Shown here: piece after piece, positions 1-6,959 of the stretch
Layout of the letters: each line of letters starts with the position of its first letter
How positions within the stretch are numbered: the first letter of the stretch is position 1
Source of the DNA: JAGNZR01 sp051656905
GTDB taxonomy: Bacteria; Fusobacteriota; Fusobacteriia; Fusobacteriales; Fusobacteriaceae
Reading direction: 5' to 3'
Assembly: GCA_051656905.1 (NCBI GenBank)
Contig: JBOFJQ010000032.1
Coordinates: 1-20,892, forward strand
DNA: 20,892 bases
Position numbers and translations under genes: made by a program
Notes under the pieces: generated by a model
What the model was told of the DNA's origin: nothing
Seen by the model: the letters and a program-made list of their open reading frames with translations, nothing else
Database searches by the model: none

Positions 1-108
1 AGATAAGTATTCTTTAAGACAACTTCGAGACTAGGAGATTGATAGGTTGGGGGTGTAAGAGCAGTGATGTTTTTAGCTGACCAATACTAATAAGTCGAAG
101 TTTTAACC
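1..108 (+). rRNA. rrl: 23S ribosomal RNA, 3' end (partial)
   Basis: This is the last ~108 nt of a large-subunit rRNA gene. The segment 'gagcagtgatgtttttagct' followed by 'gaccaatactaataagtcga' matches the conserved 3' terminal part of bacterial 23S rRNA (helices 100-101), and the usual '...ttaacc' end is seen at 101-108. It is followed 75 nt later by a 5S gene, the normal 23S-5S order. The 5' part lies outside the window. The exact mature 3' end is inferred. The spacer at 109-183 contains a small GCGA-gcaa-TCGC hairpin (around 128-139) but no tRNA. Confidence 0.93.
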
Positions 109-183
109 TAATGTAATTACAATTAAGCGAGCAATCGCGCTACTATATAGTATTCAATGTCTATTGAGAACTTATTAAATTTA

Positions 184-301
184 GCTTGGTAAAAATAGCT
201 ATGGGGGTACACCTGGTCACATTTCGAACCCAGAAGTTAAGCCCATAAACGCTGAAGGTACTTGGTGGGAAGCTGCCTGGGAGAATAGGAATTTGCCAAG
301 C
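184..301 (+). rRNA. rrf: 5S ribosomal RNA
   Basis: The 5S rRNA is the small RNA of the large ribosomal subunit. The invariant internal block 'cgaacccagaagttaagc' is present at about 226-243, and the 5' end (gcttggta) pairs with the 3' end (tgccaagc) to make helix I. Length is about 118 nt, normal for bacteria. A run of eight T directly follows the last stem base (302-309), so transcription probably ends here with the terminal helix acting in a terminator. The ends are inferred from helix I and may be off by 1-3 nt. Confidence 0.95.
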
Positions 302-324
302 TTTTTTTTATTTTTTGGAAAAAG

Positions 325-429
325 ATTAGGGATTGTTTTGATTATACGAAAACACGCGTTTCGGCTACGCTACTTTGTACGCTTGCCTACACAGCTACCG
401 TTTTCTTTATAATAAAATCGATCCCTAAT
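325..429. repeat. GC-rich palindromic element (MITE/REP-like or structured RNA)
   Basis: The arms at 325-353 and 400-429 are imperfect inverted repeats. The left arm reads attagggat...gattata.cgaaaac, and the reverse complement of the right arm reads attagggat...attataaagaaaac. The 46-nt interior (354-399) has 25 G or C, strikingly GC-rich in this genome, and in reverse complement shows the word GCGT(A) three times at 12-13 nt spacing. Such a long stem with a compositionally distinct loop, next to an rRNA operon, suggests a miniature inverted-repeat or REP-like element, or a structured RNA. No target-site duplication is obvious. Function unknown. Confidence 0.5.
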
Positions 430-454
430 TATTTTAAAGAGTAAAAATTAAAAG

Positions 455-493
455 ATTAAAAAATCAAGTGATTTTTAATGATTAAGTTTTTTT
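455..493 (+). terminator. AT-rich hairpin with T-run, possible terminator
   Basis: The arm attaaaaaatca (455-466) pairs with tgatttttaat (469-479) and seven T follow at 487-493. The stem is nearly all A-T, so it is weak as an intrinsic terminator. It may be a backup terminator for the rRNA operon. Confidence 0.35.
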
Positions 494-501
494 ATTTTAA
501 T

Positions 502-546
502 TTTGGGTTGCCATGCAAAAAATATTAGTTGGCGCCCAAATTTTTT
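502..546 (+). terminator. Rho-independent terminator-like hairpin
   Basis: The arm tttgggttgcca (502-513) pairs with tggcgcccaaa (530-540). The stem has TTTGGG/CCCAAA and GCCA/TGGC blocks with a small internal bulge and a 16-nt loop, followed by TTTTTT at 541-546. Stem plus T-run is typical of an intrinsic terminator on the plus strand. What transcript it would end is unclear, because no gene lies between it and the 5S gene. Confidence 0.5.
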
Positions 547-681
547 ATTTTTTGATAATTGTATGGATATTTAAAATTAAGAAAATAAGAATATGAGGAA
601 TAATAGATTGAGAGAGATTAAATATAAAATGGTAATTAAATTTCAAAATAAAAAAAATAAAAAAAGTTTTTCAAAAAAAGC

Positions 682-710
682 TTGTGTTTTTTTTAAAATT
701 TAATTATAAT
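682..710 (+). promoter_or_regulatory. Sigma-70 promoter of the aminotransferase operon
   Basis: A TTGTGT -35 box (682-687), a 17-bp spacer and a perfect TATAAT -10 box (705-710) lie just upstream of the ribosome binding site (aaagggag, 735-742) of the gene starting at 749. Transcription should start near 717. Confidence 0.7.
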
Positions 711-748
711 ACTTGTGTTGAAATGAAAAAAGAGAAAGGGAGTTCGCA

Positions 749-1954
749 ATGGAATTAGAGTTATCGCAGAGAATAGGAAAATTAAAAACATCGCCAATAA
801 GAAAACTTATTCCTTATGGTGAAGAAGCAACAAAGAAAGGAAAAGTAGTGCATCACTTAAATATTGGACAGCCAGACATAAAAACACCATTGGAGTTTTA
901 TGATGCAGTTAGAAATTATTTTGAGCCTGTTTTAAAATACGCCAATTCTGCTGGAACTCCAGAATTAATACAAGAGATTAGAAATTATTATTTAAGAAGA
1001 GATATGGATTATTCAATGGAGGATATTTTAGTAACTAGTGGGGGAGTAGAAGGAATTTCTTTTGCTCTTACAGCAATTTGTGATGTGGGAGATGAAATAT
1101 TAATTCCAGAACCGTATTATGCAAATTATAATAGTTTCTTTAATACTTTAGAAATAAAGGTAACTACAGTTACAACTTATGCTGAAACAGGGTTTCATTT
1201 ACCAGGTATAGAAGAGTTTGAAAAAAAAATAACTCCAAAAACTAAAGCTATAATGCTTTCAAATCCTTCAAATCCTACAGGGACTGTTTATAAAAAAGAA
1301 GAGATAGAAATGATAGCTAAAATTGCTAAGAAACATAATCTTTTTATAATAAGTGATGAAGTGTATAGAGAGTTTGTATATGGAGATAATAAAGCAATAA
1401 GCTTTGGAACATTTAAAGAGATTGAAGATAGAGTTATTTTGATAGATTCAATATCAAAAAGATATTCAGCTTGCGGATCAAGAATTGGGTGTGTAATAAG
1501 TAAAAACAAAAAATTGATTCAATCAATTTTTAAATTATGCCAAGCTAGATTGTGTCTTCCTACATTGGAAATGGTAGGAGCAGCAGCTCTATATAGAATA
1601 GATGATTCTTATTTGGAAGAAGTGAGAAAAGAATACGGAAAGAGAAGAAATATTTTATATAATGAGCTTAAAAAGATTGAAGGAGTTGTTGTAAGACAGC
1701 CAGAAGGAGCTTTTTATTCTGTTGTAAAACTTCCAGTTGAAGATACTGAAAAATTTGCAATATGGCTTTTAAAAGATTTTGAATTAAATGGAGAAACAGT
1801 AATGATTACTCCAGTTCAAGGATTTTATAAAACTAAAGGTGCTGGAAAAGATGAAATTAGAATATCTTTTGCAATAGATGAAAGAAAAATAAAAGAGGCA
1901 ATTAATATTTTAAAAGAGGCTTTAAAAAAATATAAAAAAAAAATGAGTGCTTAG
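749..1954 (+). CDS. Class I/II PLP-dependent aminotransferase (aspartate aminotransferase-like)
   Basis: This is a 401-residue fold-type I aminotransferase, which moves an amino group between an amino acid and a 2-oxo acid using pyridoxal phosphate. The SNPSNPTG motif (171-178), the ISDEVY motif with the PLP-pyridine aspartate D203, the Schiff-base lysine K237 in SISKRYS, and a C-terminal EIRISFA with the substrate-carboxylate arginine are all visible. Length is normal for the aspartate/alanine aminotransferase group. The ATG at 749 has a good AAGGGAG site 6 nt upstream. The next gene, 57 nt downstream on the same strand, encodes an oxaloacetate/pyruvate-type carboxyltransferase, so an aspartate-oxaloacetate activity would make sense, but substrate specificity cannot be read from sequence alone. 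Confidence 0.9.
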   Translation: MELELSQRIGKLKTSPIRKLIPYGEEATKKGKVVHHLNIGQPDIKTPLEFYDAVRNYFEPVLKYANSAGTPELIQEIRNYYLRRDMDYSMEDILVTSGGVEGISFALTAICDVGDEILIPEPYYANYNSFFNTLEIKVTTVTTYAETGFHLPGIEEFEKKITPKTKAIMLSNPSNPTGTVYKKEEIEMIAKIAKKHNLFIISDEVYREFVYGDNKAISFGTFKEIEDRVILIDSISKRYSACGSRIGCVISKNKKLIQSIFKLCQARLCLPTLEMVGAAALYRIDDSYLEEVRKEYGKRRNILYNELKKIEGVVVRQPEGAFYSVVKLPVEDTEKFAIWLLKDFELNGETVMITPVQGFYKTKGAGKDEIRISFAIDERKIKEAINILKEALKKYKKKMSA

Positions 1955-2011
1955 TAGATTAAAAAATAGAATCATAAAAATTATTTTACTGTAATTGCAT
2001 CGGAGGCAAAA

Positions 2012-3349
2012 ATGGCAAAGAAGTTATTGATAACAGAGACAGTATTAAGAGATGGGCACCAGTCCCTTATATCAACTAGATTAAAAACATCTGAAATGCT
2101 TCCTATTTTAGAGAAAATGGATCAAGTTGGTTATCATGCTTTAGAAGTTTGGGGAGGAGCAACATTTGATGTTTGTGTAAGATATCTAAATGAAGATCCT
2201 TGGGAAAGACTAAGAGAGATAAGAAAAAGAGTTAAAAATACAAAACTTCAAATGCTGTTGAGAGGTCAAAATCTTTTAGGATATAGACATTATGCTGATG
2301 ATATAGTTGAAAAATTTGTTCAAAAATCAATAGAAAATGGAATAGACATTGTTAGAATATTTGATGCTTTAAATGATTTAAGAAATGTTAGAGTAGCTGC
2401 AGAATCTGTAAAAAAATATGGGGGGCATTGTCAGATTGCTATTTGTTATACAATAAGCCCTGTTCATACAATTGAGTATTATTGTAATTTAGCTCGTGAA
2501 ATTGAGGAGATGGGAGCAGATTCAATAGTAATAAAAGATATGGGAGGGATACTTCTTCCAGAAGTAGGTTACAACCTTATAAAAGCAATAAAAAAAATAA
2601 CGAGTATTCCTTTAGAGTTGCATACTCATTCCACAACAGGTGTAGGAGAGATGCTTTATTTAAGAGCTATATCAGCTGGAATAGATATTATAGACACTGC
2701 AATCTCACCTTTTTCAGGAGGAGCTTCTCAGCCAGCAACAGAGTCAATGTTCTATGCTTTAAAAGGGGAAGAAAGAGACACAGAATTGAATCTGTTCTAT
2801 TTAAAAAAGATGGCTGAATATTTTAAGGATATAAGAAAAAAATATGTGGATGAAGGGGGATTAGATCATCAAGCTCTCTTTACTGAACCATCAATAATAG
2901 AGTGTCAGCTTCCTGGTGGAATGCTATCAAATTTAGTTTCTCAACTAAAACTTCAAGATTCTCTTCATAGATATGAGGATGTTTTAAAAGAGATACCAAG
3001 AGTGAGAGAGGAGATGGGTTATCCTCCACTAGTAACTCCTCTTAGTCAGCTGATAATAGCTCAATCTGTATTTAATGTTATTTTTGAAGAGAGATATAAA
3101 ATAGTTCCAAATGAAGTAAAGAATCTGGTAATGGGATTATATGGTAAAACTCCAGTTCCTATTAAAGAAGAGATGGTAAGAAAGATAATAGGTGAAAAAA
3201 AAGTTTTATTAGGGAGACCAGCAGATTCTATTTCAGATGAGTTTGAAAAACTAAAAATGGAAATAGGAGATTTAGCCAAGGCAGAGGAAGATATATTGAC
3301 ATATGCTATGTTCCCAGAAATTTTTAAGAAATACTTAAAAAATATTTAG
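2012..3349 (+). CDS. Biotin-dependent carboxyltransferase subunit (oxaloacetate decarboxylase alpha / pyruvate carboxylase B type), no biotinyl domain
   Basis: The 445-residue product is an HMGL-like TIM-barrel carboxyltransferase of the oxaloacetate decarboxylase alpha, transcarboxylase 5S and pyruvate carboxylase family. These enzymes move a carboxyl group between oxaloacetate and biotin. ETVLRDGHQS with the metal aspartate D14, VIKDMGG with the lysine K175 that is carbamylated in the family, and LHTHSTTG with metal histidines H204 and H206 are all present. A conserved PYC_OADA-type second domain follows. The protein stops before any biotin-carrier domain (no AMKM motif), so a separate biotinyl protein and, for a sodium pump, a membrane beta subunit would be needed; neither lies in this window. 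A strong cggagg site precedes the ATG. It is probably co-transcribed with the aminotransferase. Confidence 0.88.
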   Translation: MAKKLLITETVLRDGHQSLISTRLKTSEMLPILEKMDQVGYHALEVWGGATFDVCVRYLNEDPWERLREIRKRVKNTKLQMLLRGQNLLGYRHYADDIVEKFVQKSIENGIDIVRIFDALNDLRNVRVAAESVKKYGGHCQIAICYTISPVHTIEYYCNLAREIEEMGADSIVIKDMGGILLPEVGYNLIKAIKKITSIPLELHTHSTTGVGEMLYLRAISAGIDIIDTAISPFSGGASQPATESMFYALKGEERDTELNLFYLKKMAEYFKDIRKKYVDEGGLDHQALFTEPSIIECQLPGGMLSNLVSQLKLQDSLHRYEDVLKEIPRVREEMGYPPLVTPLSQLIIAQSVFNVIFEERYKIVPNEVKNLVMGLYGKTPVPIKEEMVRKIIGEKKVLLGRPADSISDEFEKLKMEIGDLAKAEEDILTYAMFPEIFKKYLKNI

Positions 3350-3461
3350 AAAATAATTGAAAAAGTAATTTAGAGAAAAATAATTGTAATAGAACACTTT
3401 TTCCTTGCCCTAAATAAAGAAATTTTAGTATAGTTGCATAAGTTATTCACATTAATAAGGG

Positions 3462-3489
3462 TTGCATTATCTTTATTAGATGGTAGAAT
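3462..3489 (+). promoter_or_regulatory. Candidate promoter upstream of the RpiR-family regulator
   Basis: TTGCAT (3462-3467) and TAGAAT (3484-3489) are separated by 16 bp and lie upstream of the hairpin at 3541-3588. The word gttgcat also occurs at 3433-3439, so the boxes sit beside a short direct repeat. Confidence 0.4.
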
Positions 3490-3540
3490 ATAGAGTGTAA
3501 AATACAAATATACTCAGTAGAAAAAACCAGGGATGGGAAT

Positions 3541-3588
3541 ATCTATTTTTGATTATAAAAAATTTGTTTTATAATTATGAAAATAGAT
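3541..3588. promoter_or_regulatory. Long inverted repeat in the leader of the RpiR-family gene
   Basis: The left arm (3541-3560, atctattttt + gattataaaa) is the reverse complement of the right arm (3567-3588, ttttataatt + atgaaaatagat) apart from a two-base bulge, with loop aatttg. It is not followed by a T-run, so it does not look like a terminator. Its place about 40 nt before the start codon suggests an operator or a leader-RNA structure controlling the regulator gene. Confidence 0.5.
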
Positions 3589-3627
3589 AATTAGGAATTG
3601 AGTGTTAAGGAAAAAGGGGAGAAAAAA

Positions 3628-4476
3628 ATGAAAAAAAAATTTTTGGAGTATCTTGAAAATAATTACAATTCTTTCAGTAACGGTTACAAGAAAATTATAA
3701 AATTTATAAAATATAATCAAAACAGATTACCATTTGTAAATATAAAAGAGTTAGCAGAAGAGACAGGAACCAGTCCAGCAACAATAACAAGATTTGTTAA
3801 GGATACTGGTTTTAAAGGGTATACTGACTTTCAAAAGTTATTTCAAAGAGATGTAGAGGATAGAAGTGCACCTATGAAAAAACTTAAATCATCAATTCAA
3901 GAGCAAAGAAATGATAATATTCTAAAAAATGTTATAGAAAAAAATATGGAAATTTTAACTGAGATAGATGTAGATGCAGTAGAGATAAAATTAGATGAAG
4001 CTGCTGAAATGATAAAAAATGCAAGAAAAATATATATATTAGGTGCCAGAGGGTCATATCCTTTAGCACACTATTTGTATTATATGTTAAAAGAATTAAG
4101 AGATGGAATAGAACTTTTAATTTCAGGTTCTTCAGATTTTACAGATAAATTGCTTCACTCAAAAGAAGAAGATGTATTAGTAACTATCTCTTTTTATCCA
4201 TACACTAATTTCTCTTATCAAGTTATAGAATACTTTGCTGAAAATAAAAACAAAATAATAACTATCACAGATAAAGAAGACTCAAGTTTAGCAATGTTAT
4301 CAAATTTAGTTATAACAGGAGAAAATGGTGGAAAGGCTCATACAATTATTCCTGCTATTGCAATTTTAAATGCCCTATCATTAAAATTAGGAATAATAAA
4401 TAAAGCTGAAACACTAGAAAAATTAGAAAAAGTAGATAAGATAACTACAAAATTTAATATTTATAGAGAAAATTAA
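3628..4476 (+). CDS. MurR/RpiR-family transcriptional regulator (HTH + SIS domain)
   Basis: This is a sugar-phosphate-sensing DNA-binding regulator. Residues 1-75 form the RpiR-type helix-turn-helix (FVNIKELAEETGTSPATITR and FVKDTGFKGYTDFQKLF), and about residues 120-260 form a SIS domain beginning ARKIYILGARGSYPLAHYL, the fold that binds phosphosugars. The frame is open from a TTG at 3598, but the ATG at 3628 has an AGGGGAG site 6 nt upstream and is preferred, giving 282 aa. The gene stands alone between the carboxyltransferase and glutamine synthetase genes. A long inverted repeat in its leader is a candidate autoregulatory site. Its regulon is unknown; no sugar gene is adjacent. Confidence 0.87.
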   Translation: MKKKFLEYLENNYNSFSNGYKKIIKFIKYNQNRLPFVNIKELAEETGTSPATITRFVKDTGFKGYTDFQKLFQRDVEDRSAPMKKLKSSIQEQRNDNILKNVIEKNMEILTEIDVDAVEIKLDEAAEMIKNARKIYILGARGSYPLAHYLYYMLKELRDGIELLISGSSDFTDKLLHSKEEDVLVTISFYPYTNFSYQVIEYFAENKNKIITITDKEDSSLAMLSNLVITGENGGKAHTIIPAIAILNALSLKLGIINKAETLEKLEKVDKITTKFNIYREN

Positions 4477-4587
4477 TTAAATTTTTTAAAAAAATATATA
4501 TAAAATATATCAAATAAAAAAAAAATATTAAAAAAAAATATAAAAAAAATATAAAAAAAAAGGAAAATGTGATAAACTAAAGAAAAA

Positions 4588-4618
4588 TTTTACAGTATGA
4601 ATAGCGTATCTTGTAAAA
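4588..4618. promoter_or_regulatory. Inverted repeat TTTTACA-N17-TGTAAAA upstream of glnN
   Basis: TTTTACA (4588-4594) and TGTAAAA (4612-4618) are perfect inverted 7-mers centred about 60 nt before the glutamine synthetase start. The segment between them (tatgaatagcgtatc) is partly self-complementary. It could be an operator for a nitrogen regulator. It does not match the TnrA/GlnR consensus exactly, and AT-rich DNA makes chance matches likely. Confidence 0.3.
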
Positions 4619-4663
4619 ACTAAATAATTAATTAACAATATTAAAATATAGAGGAGAGATTTT

Positions 4664-6778
4664 ATGAACAATCAACTTGAGTTATATGGGATTAATTATT
4701 TTTCGGAACAGGAACTTAAGAACAGAGTTTCTAGTGCAGTTTACAAAGAGTTTCAGCAAGTAAAAAGACGTACGAAAGAATTATCTTTAGAAACAGCCGA
4801 TGCTATAGCAAATGCTGTAAAAATGTGGGCAACAGAAAATGGAGCTACTCATTTTACACATTGGTTTCAACCTTTAACAGAAGCAACAGCAGAAAAACAT
4901 GATTCCTTTATTGCAATTAATTCAGATGGTGTTGTTATGCCACAATTTTCAGGAAAAGATTTAATAAAAGGGGAAGCAGATACATCTTCTTTTCCTAATG
5001 GAGGGGTAAGATCTACATTTGAAGCAAGGGGATATACTGCTTGGGATGCTAGTTCACCTATGTTCCTTAGAGGAGATGAGCTTTGTAAAACTCTTTATAT
5101 ACCTACTGCATTTATAGGGTATAATGGTGAGACTTTAGATAAAAAAGTTCCTTTATTAAGATCATTGAGAAGTTTAGAAAAACAAGTGTTAAGAGTTCAA
5201 AAGGCTATTGGAGATTCTGAGAGTAAATATATTGATGTAAATTTAGGAGTAGAACAAGAATATTTCTTAGTTTCTAGAGATCAATATTATAAGAGACAGG
5301 ATCTTTTATTAGGTGGAAGAACAATATTTGGTTCAATGCCTCCAAAAGGACAAGAGTTAAGTGATCATTACTATGGAACTATAAAGGATAAAGTTTCTAG
5401 TTTCATGGCAGAAGTAGACAGAGAGCTTTGGAAAATAGGGGTTATGGCAAAAACAAAGCATAACGAAGTTTCACCTAATCAGTTTGAACTTGCTTTAATG
5501 TTTAATAGTGCAAATATATCAGTGGATCAAAACCAATTGGTTATGGATATTTTGAAAAAAGTTGCAGTAAAACATAACTTTGCAGCTTTACTTCATGAAA
5601 AACCTTTTGCAGGAATAAATGGTTCAGGAAAACATTGTAACTGGTCATTCTCTTCAGACGCTAAGGGGAATTTATTAGATCCAGAAACATTAGAAGAAGG
5701 AAATTTATCATTTTTATTATATGCAACAGCAATAGTAGAGGCAGTAGATTTACATGCTGATTTATTAAGAGCTTCTACAGCAACACCAGGAAATGACTTT
5801 AGATTAGGGGGGCATGAAGCTCCACCAGCTATAATTTCTGTATTTTTAGGAGACCAATTATCTGAAATTTTAGAAAATATAGAAAAAGGTGAAATAGGAA
5901 CTCATACATCATCATCTCAAGTAAAAATTGGGGTAAAAAACTTCCCTAAAATTCCTAGAGATTCTACTGATAGAAATAGAACATCACCATTTGCTTTCAC
6001 AGGAAATAAGTTTGAATTTAGAATGCCTGGATCAAGTGCATCACCTTCAACACCAATGTATGTTCTGAATGCGATAGTGGCAGATGTGTTAAGAGGATAT
6101 GCTGATGAACTAGAAAAAAATACAGATAAAGATAAAATTAATAGCTGTATTATTCATCTTTTAAAAACAAGATATCAGAGACATAAAAGAAGAGTGTTTA
6201 ACGGAAATGGTTATGATAAAGAGTGGGTAAAAGAGGCTGGATTAAGAGGCATTAATAACTTAAGAAATACAGTTGAAGGTATTCCTGGATATATAAAAGA
6301 GGATTCTATTGAAGTTTTAGAGAGAACGAAAGTACTTTCAAGAGCAGAGACAGAATCAATATTTAAAATTTATTCTGAGAGATACAATAAAGTAACTAGC
6401 ATAGAGGTTAAAACAGCTATTAGAATGTGTAGAACTGAGATTTTCCCAGCAATAACAACATATACTAATACAGTATTAAATTCAATAAAGCAAGTTAATG
6501 AAATATTTGGAGAGGCTGATCTAGTTCAAAAAGATAAAGATCATGTATTAAATATTTTGAGACTTAAAAATGATGCTAAAGACTATGTTGTAAAATTAAG
6601 TAAAGAGATGAAAGAAGTTGAGAAAATAGAAGATGAATATGAGAAAGCAAAATATTTAAATAGCCATCTAGTTCCTCTTTTACTTATTTTAAGAAATAGA
6701 ATAGATAAGATAGAAATACATGTAGATAAAAATATTTGGCCAATGCCTACATATACAGATTTACTTTTTAAATTATAA
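4664..6778 (+). CDS. glnN: Glutamine synthetase type III
   Basis: The product ligates ammonia to glutamate with ATP to make glutamine in the cytoplasm. At 704 residues it has the long form typical of type III enzymes (types I and II are much shorter). Family blocks are clear: VEQEYFLV (metal-binding glutamates), HNEVSPNQFELA, GINGSGKHCNWSFS (ATP/glutamate site), and DRNRTSPFAFTGNKFEFRMPGSS (substrate arginines and metal glutamate). The N-terminal FTHWFQPLT and the C-terminal helical extension are also type III features. A gaggagag ribosome site sits 6 nt before the ATG. The upstream 180 bases are extremely A-rich with an inverted repeat at 4588-4618. The gene ends in a strong terminator, so it is probably monocistronic. 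Confidence 0.95.
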   Translation: MNNQLELYGINYFSEQELKNRVSSAVYKEFQQVKRRTKELSLETADAIANAVKMWATENGATHFTHWFQPLTEATAEKHDSFIAINSDGVVMPQFSGKDLIKGEADTSSFPNGGVRSTFEARGYTAWDASSPMFLRGDELCKTLYIPTAFIGYNGETLDKKVPLLRSLRSLEKQVLRVQKAIGDSESKYIDVNLGVEQEYFLVSRDQYYKRQDLLLGGRTIFGSMPPKGQELSDHYYGTIKDKVSSFMAEVDRELWKIGVMAKTKHNEVSPNQFELALMFNSANISVDQNQLVMDILKKVAVKHNFAALLHEKPFAGINGSGKHCNWSFSSDAKGNLLDPETLEEGNLSFLLYATAIVEAVDLHADLLRASTATPGNDFRLGGHEAPPAIISVFLGDQLSEILENIEKGEIGTHTSSSQVKIGVKNFPKIPRDSTDRNRTSPFAFTGNKFEFRMPGSSASPSTPMYVLNAIVADVLRGYADELEKNTDKDKINSCIIHLLKTRYQRHKRRVFNGNGYDKEWVKEAGLRGINNLRNTVEGIPGYIKEDSIEVLERTKVLSRAETESIFKIYSERYNKVTSIEVKTAIRMCRTEIFPAITTYTNTVLNSIKQVNEIFGEADLVQKDKDHVLNILRLKNDAKDYVVKLSKEMKEVEKIEDEYEKAKYLNSHLVPLLLILRNRIDKIEIHVDKNIWPMPTYTDLLFKL

Positions 6779-6794
6779 AAAAATAAAAATTATG

Positions 6795-6829
6795 GTATAC
6801 TAAACGCAAGTTTAGTATACTTTTTTTTT
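6795..6829 (+). terminator. Intrinsic terminator of glnN
   Basis: An 11-bp perfect stem, gtatactaaac (6795-6805) with gtttagtatac (6810-6820), has a GCAA tetraloop and is followed by nine T (6821-6829). It begins 16 nt after the glnN stop codon. Confidence 0.92.
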
Positions 6830-6866
6830 GGAGGTAAACAAATAATGAAGTGATGTTGATATTTTT

Positions 6867-6883
6867 TCTCTTAGGTTAAGAGA
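6867..6883. promoter_or_regulatory. Short inverted repeat in the leader of the peptide-binding protein gene
   Basis: TCTCTTA (6867-6873) and TAAGAGA (6877-6883) are perfect inverted 7-mers with a 3-nt loop, with no T-run downstream. They lie about 80 nt before the lipoprotein start and could be an operator or leader hairpin. Just upstream, 6830-6852 reads as a strong GGAGGT site followed by ATG-AAG-TGA, a two-codon frame of uncertain meaning. Confidence 0.3.
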
Positions 6884-6959
6884 ACGCGTTTATTAGAATT
6901 AGAATGTATTAAGTGATATACATATAAAATAATAAGGTAAAAAATTAAGGAGAAAAAAT

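Larger units (their letters stand above)
302..748. other. Gene-free region after the rRNA operon
   Basis: No credible coding sequence is visible in these 447 bases on either strand. The stretch holds, in order, a GC-rich palindromic element (325-429), an AT-rich hairpin followed by T residues (455-493), a GC-stemmed hairpin followed by T residues (502-546), a very A-rich segment, and the promoter and ribosome binding site of the aminotransferase gene. It looks like accumulated non-coding or mobile-element debris plus terminators downstream of a ribosomal operon. Confidence 0.6.

Noticed and set aside
109..183. tRNA gene between 23S and 5S
   Set aside because: There is no cloverleaf; only a short GCGA/TCGC hairpin is present.
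3598..3627. TTG start for the RpiR-family gene
   Set aside because: The ATG at 3628 has a well-placed AGGGGAG site, which lies inside the longer version.
6830..6852. Two-codon frame ATG-AAG-TGA behind a strong GGAGGT, considered as a second selenoprotein start
   Set aside because: Reading through the TGA gives another TGA two codons later and a TAG soon after, with no recognisable product; kept only as a possible leader minigene.
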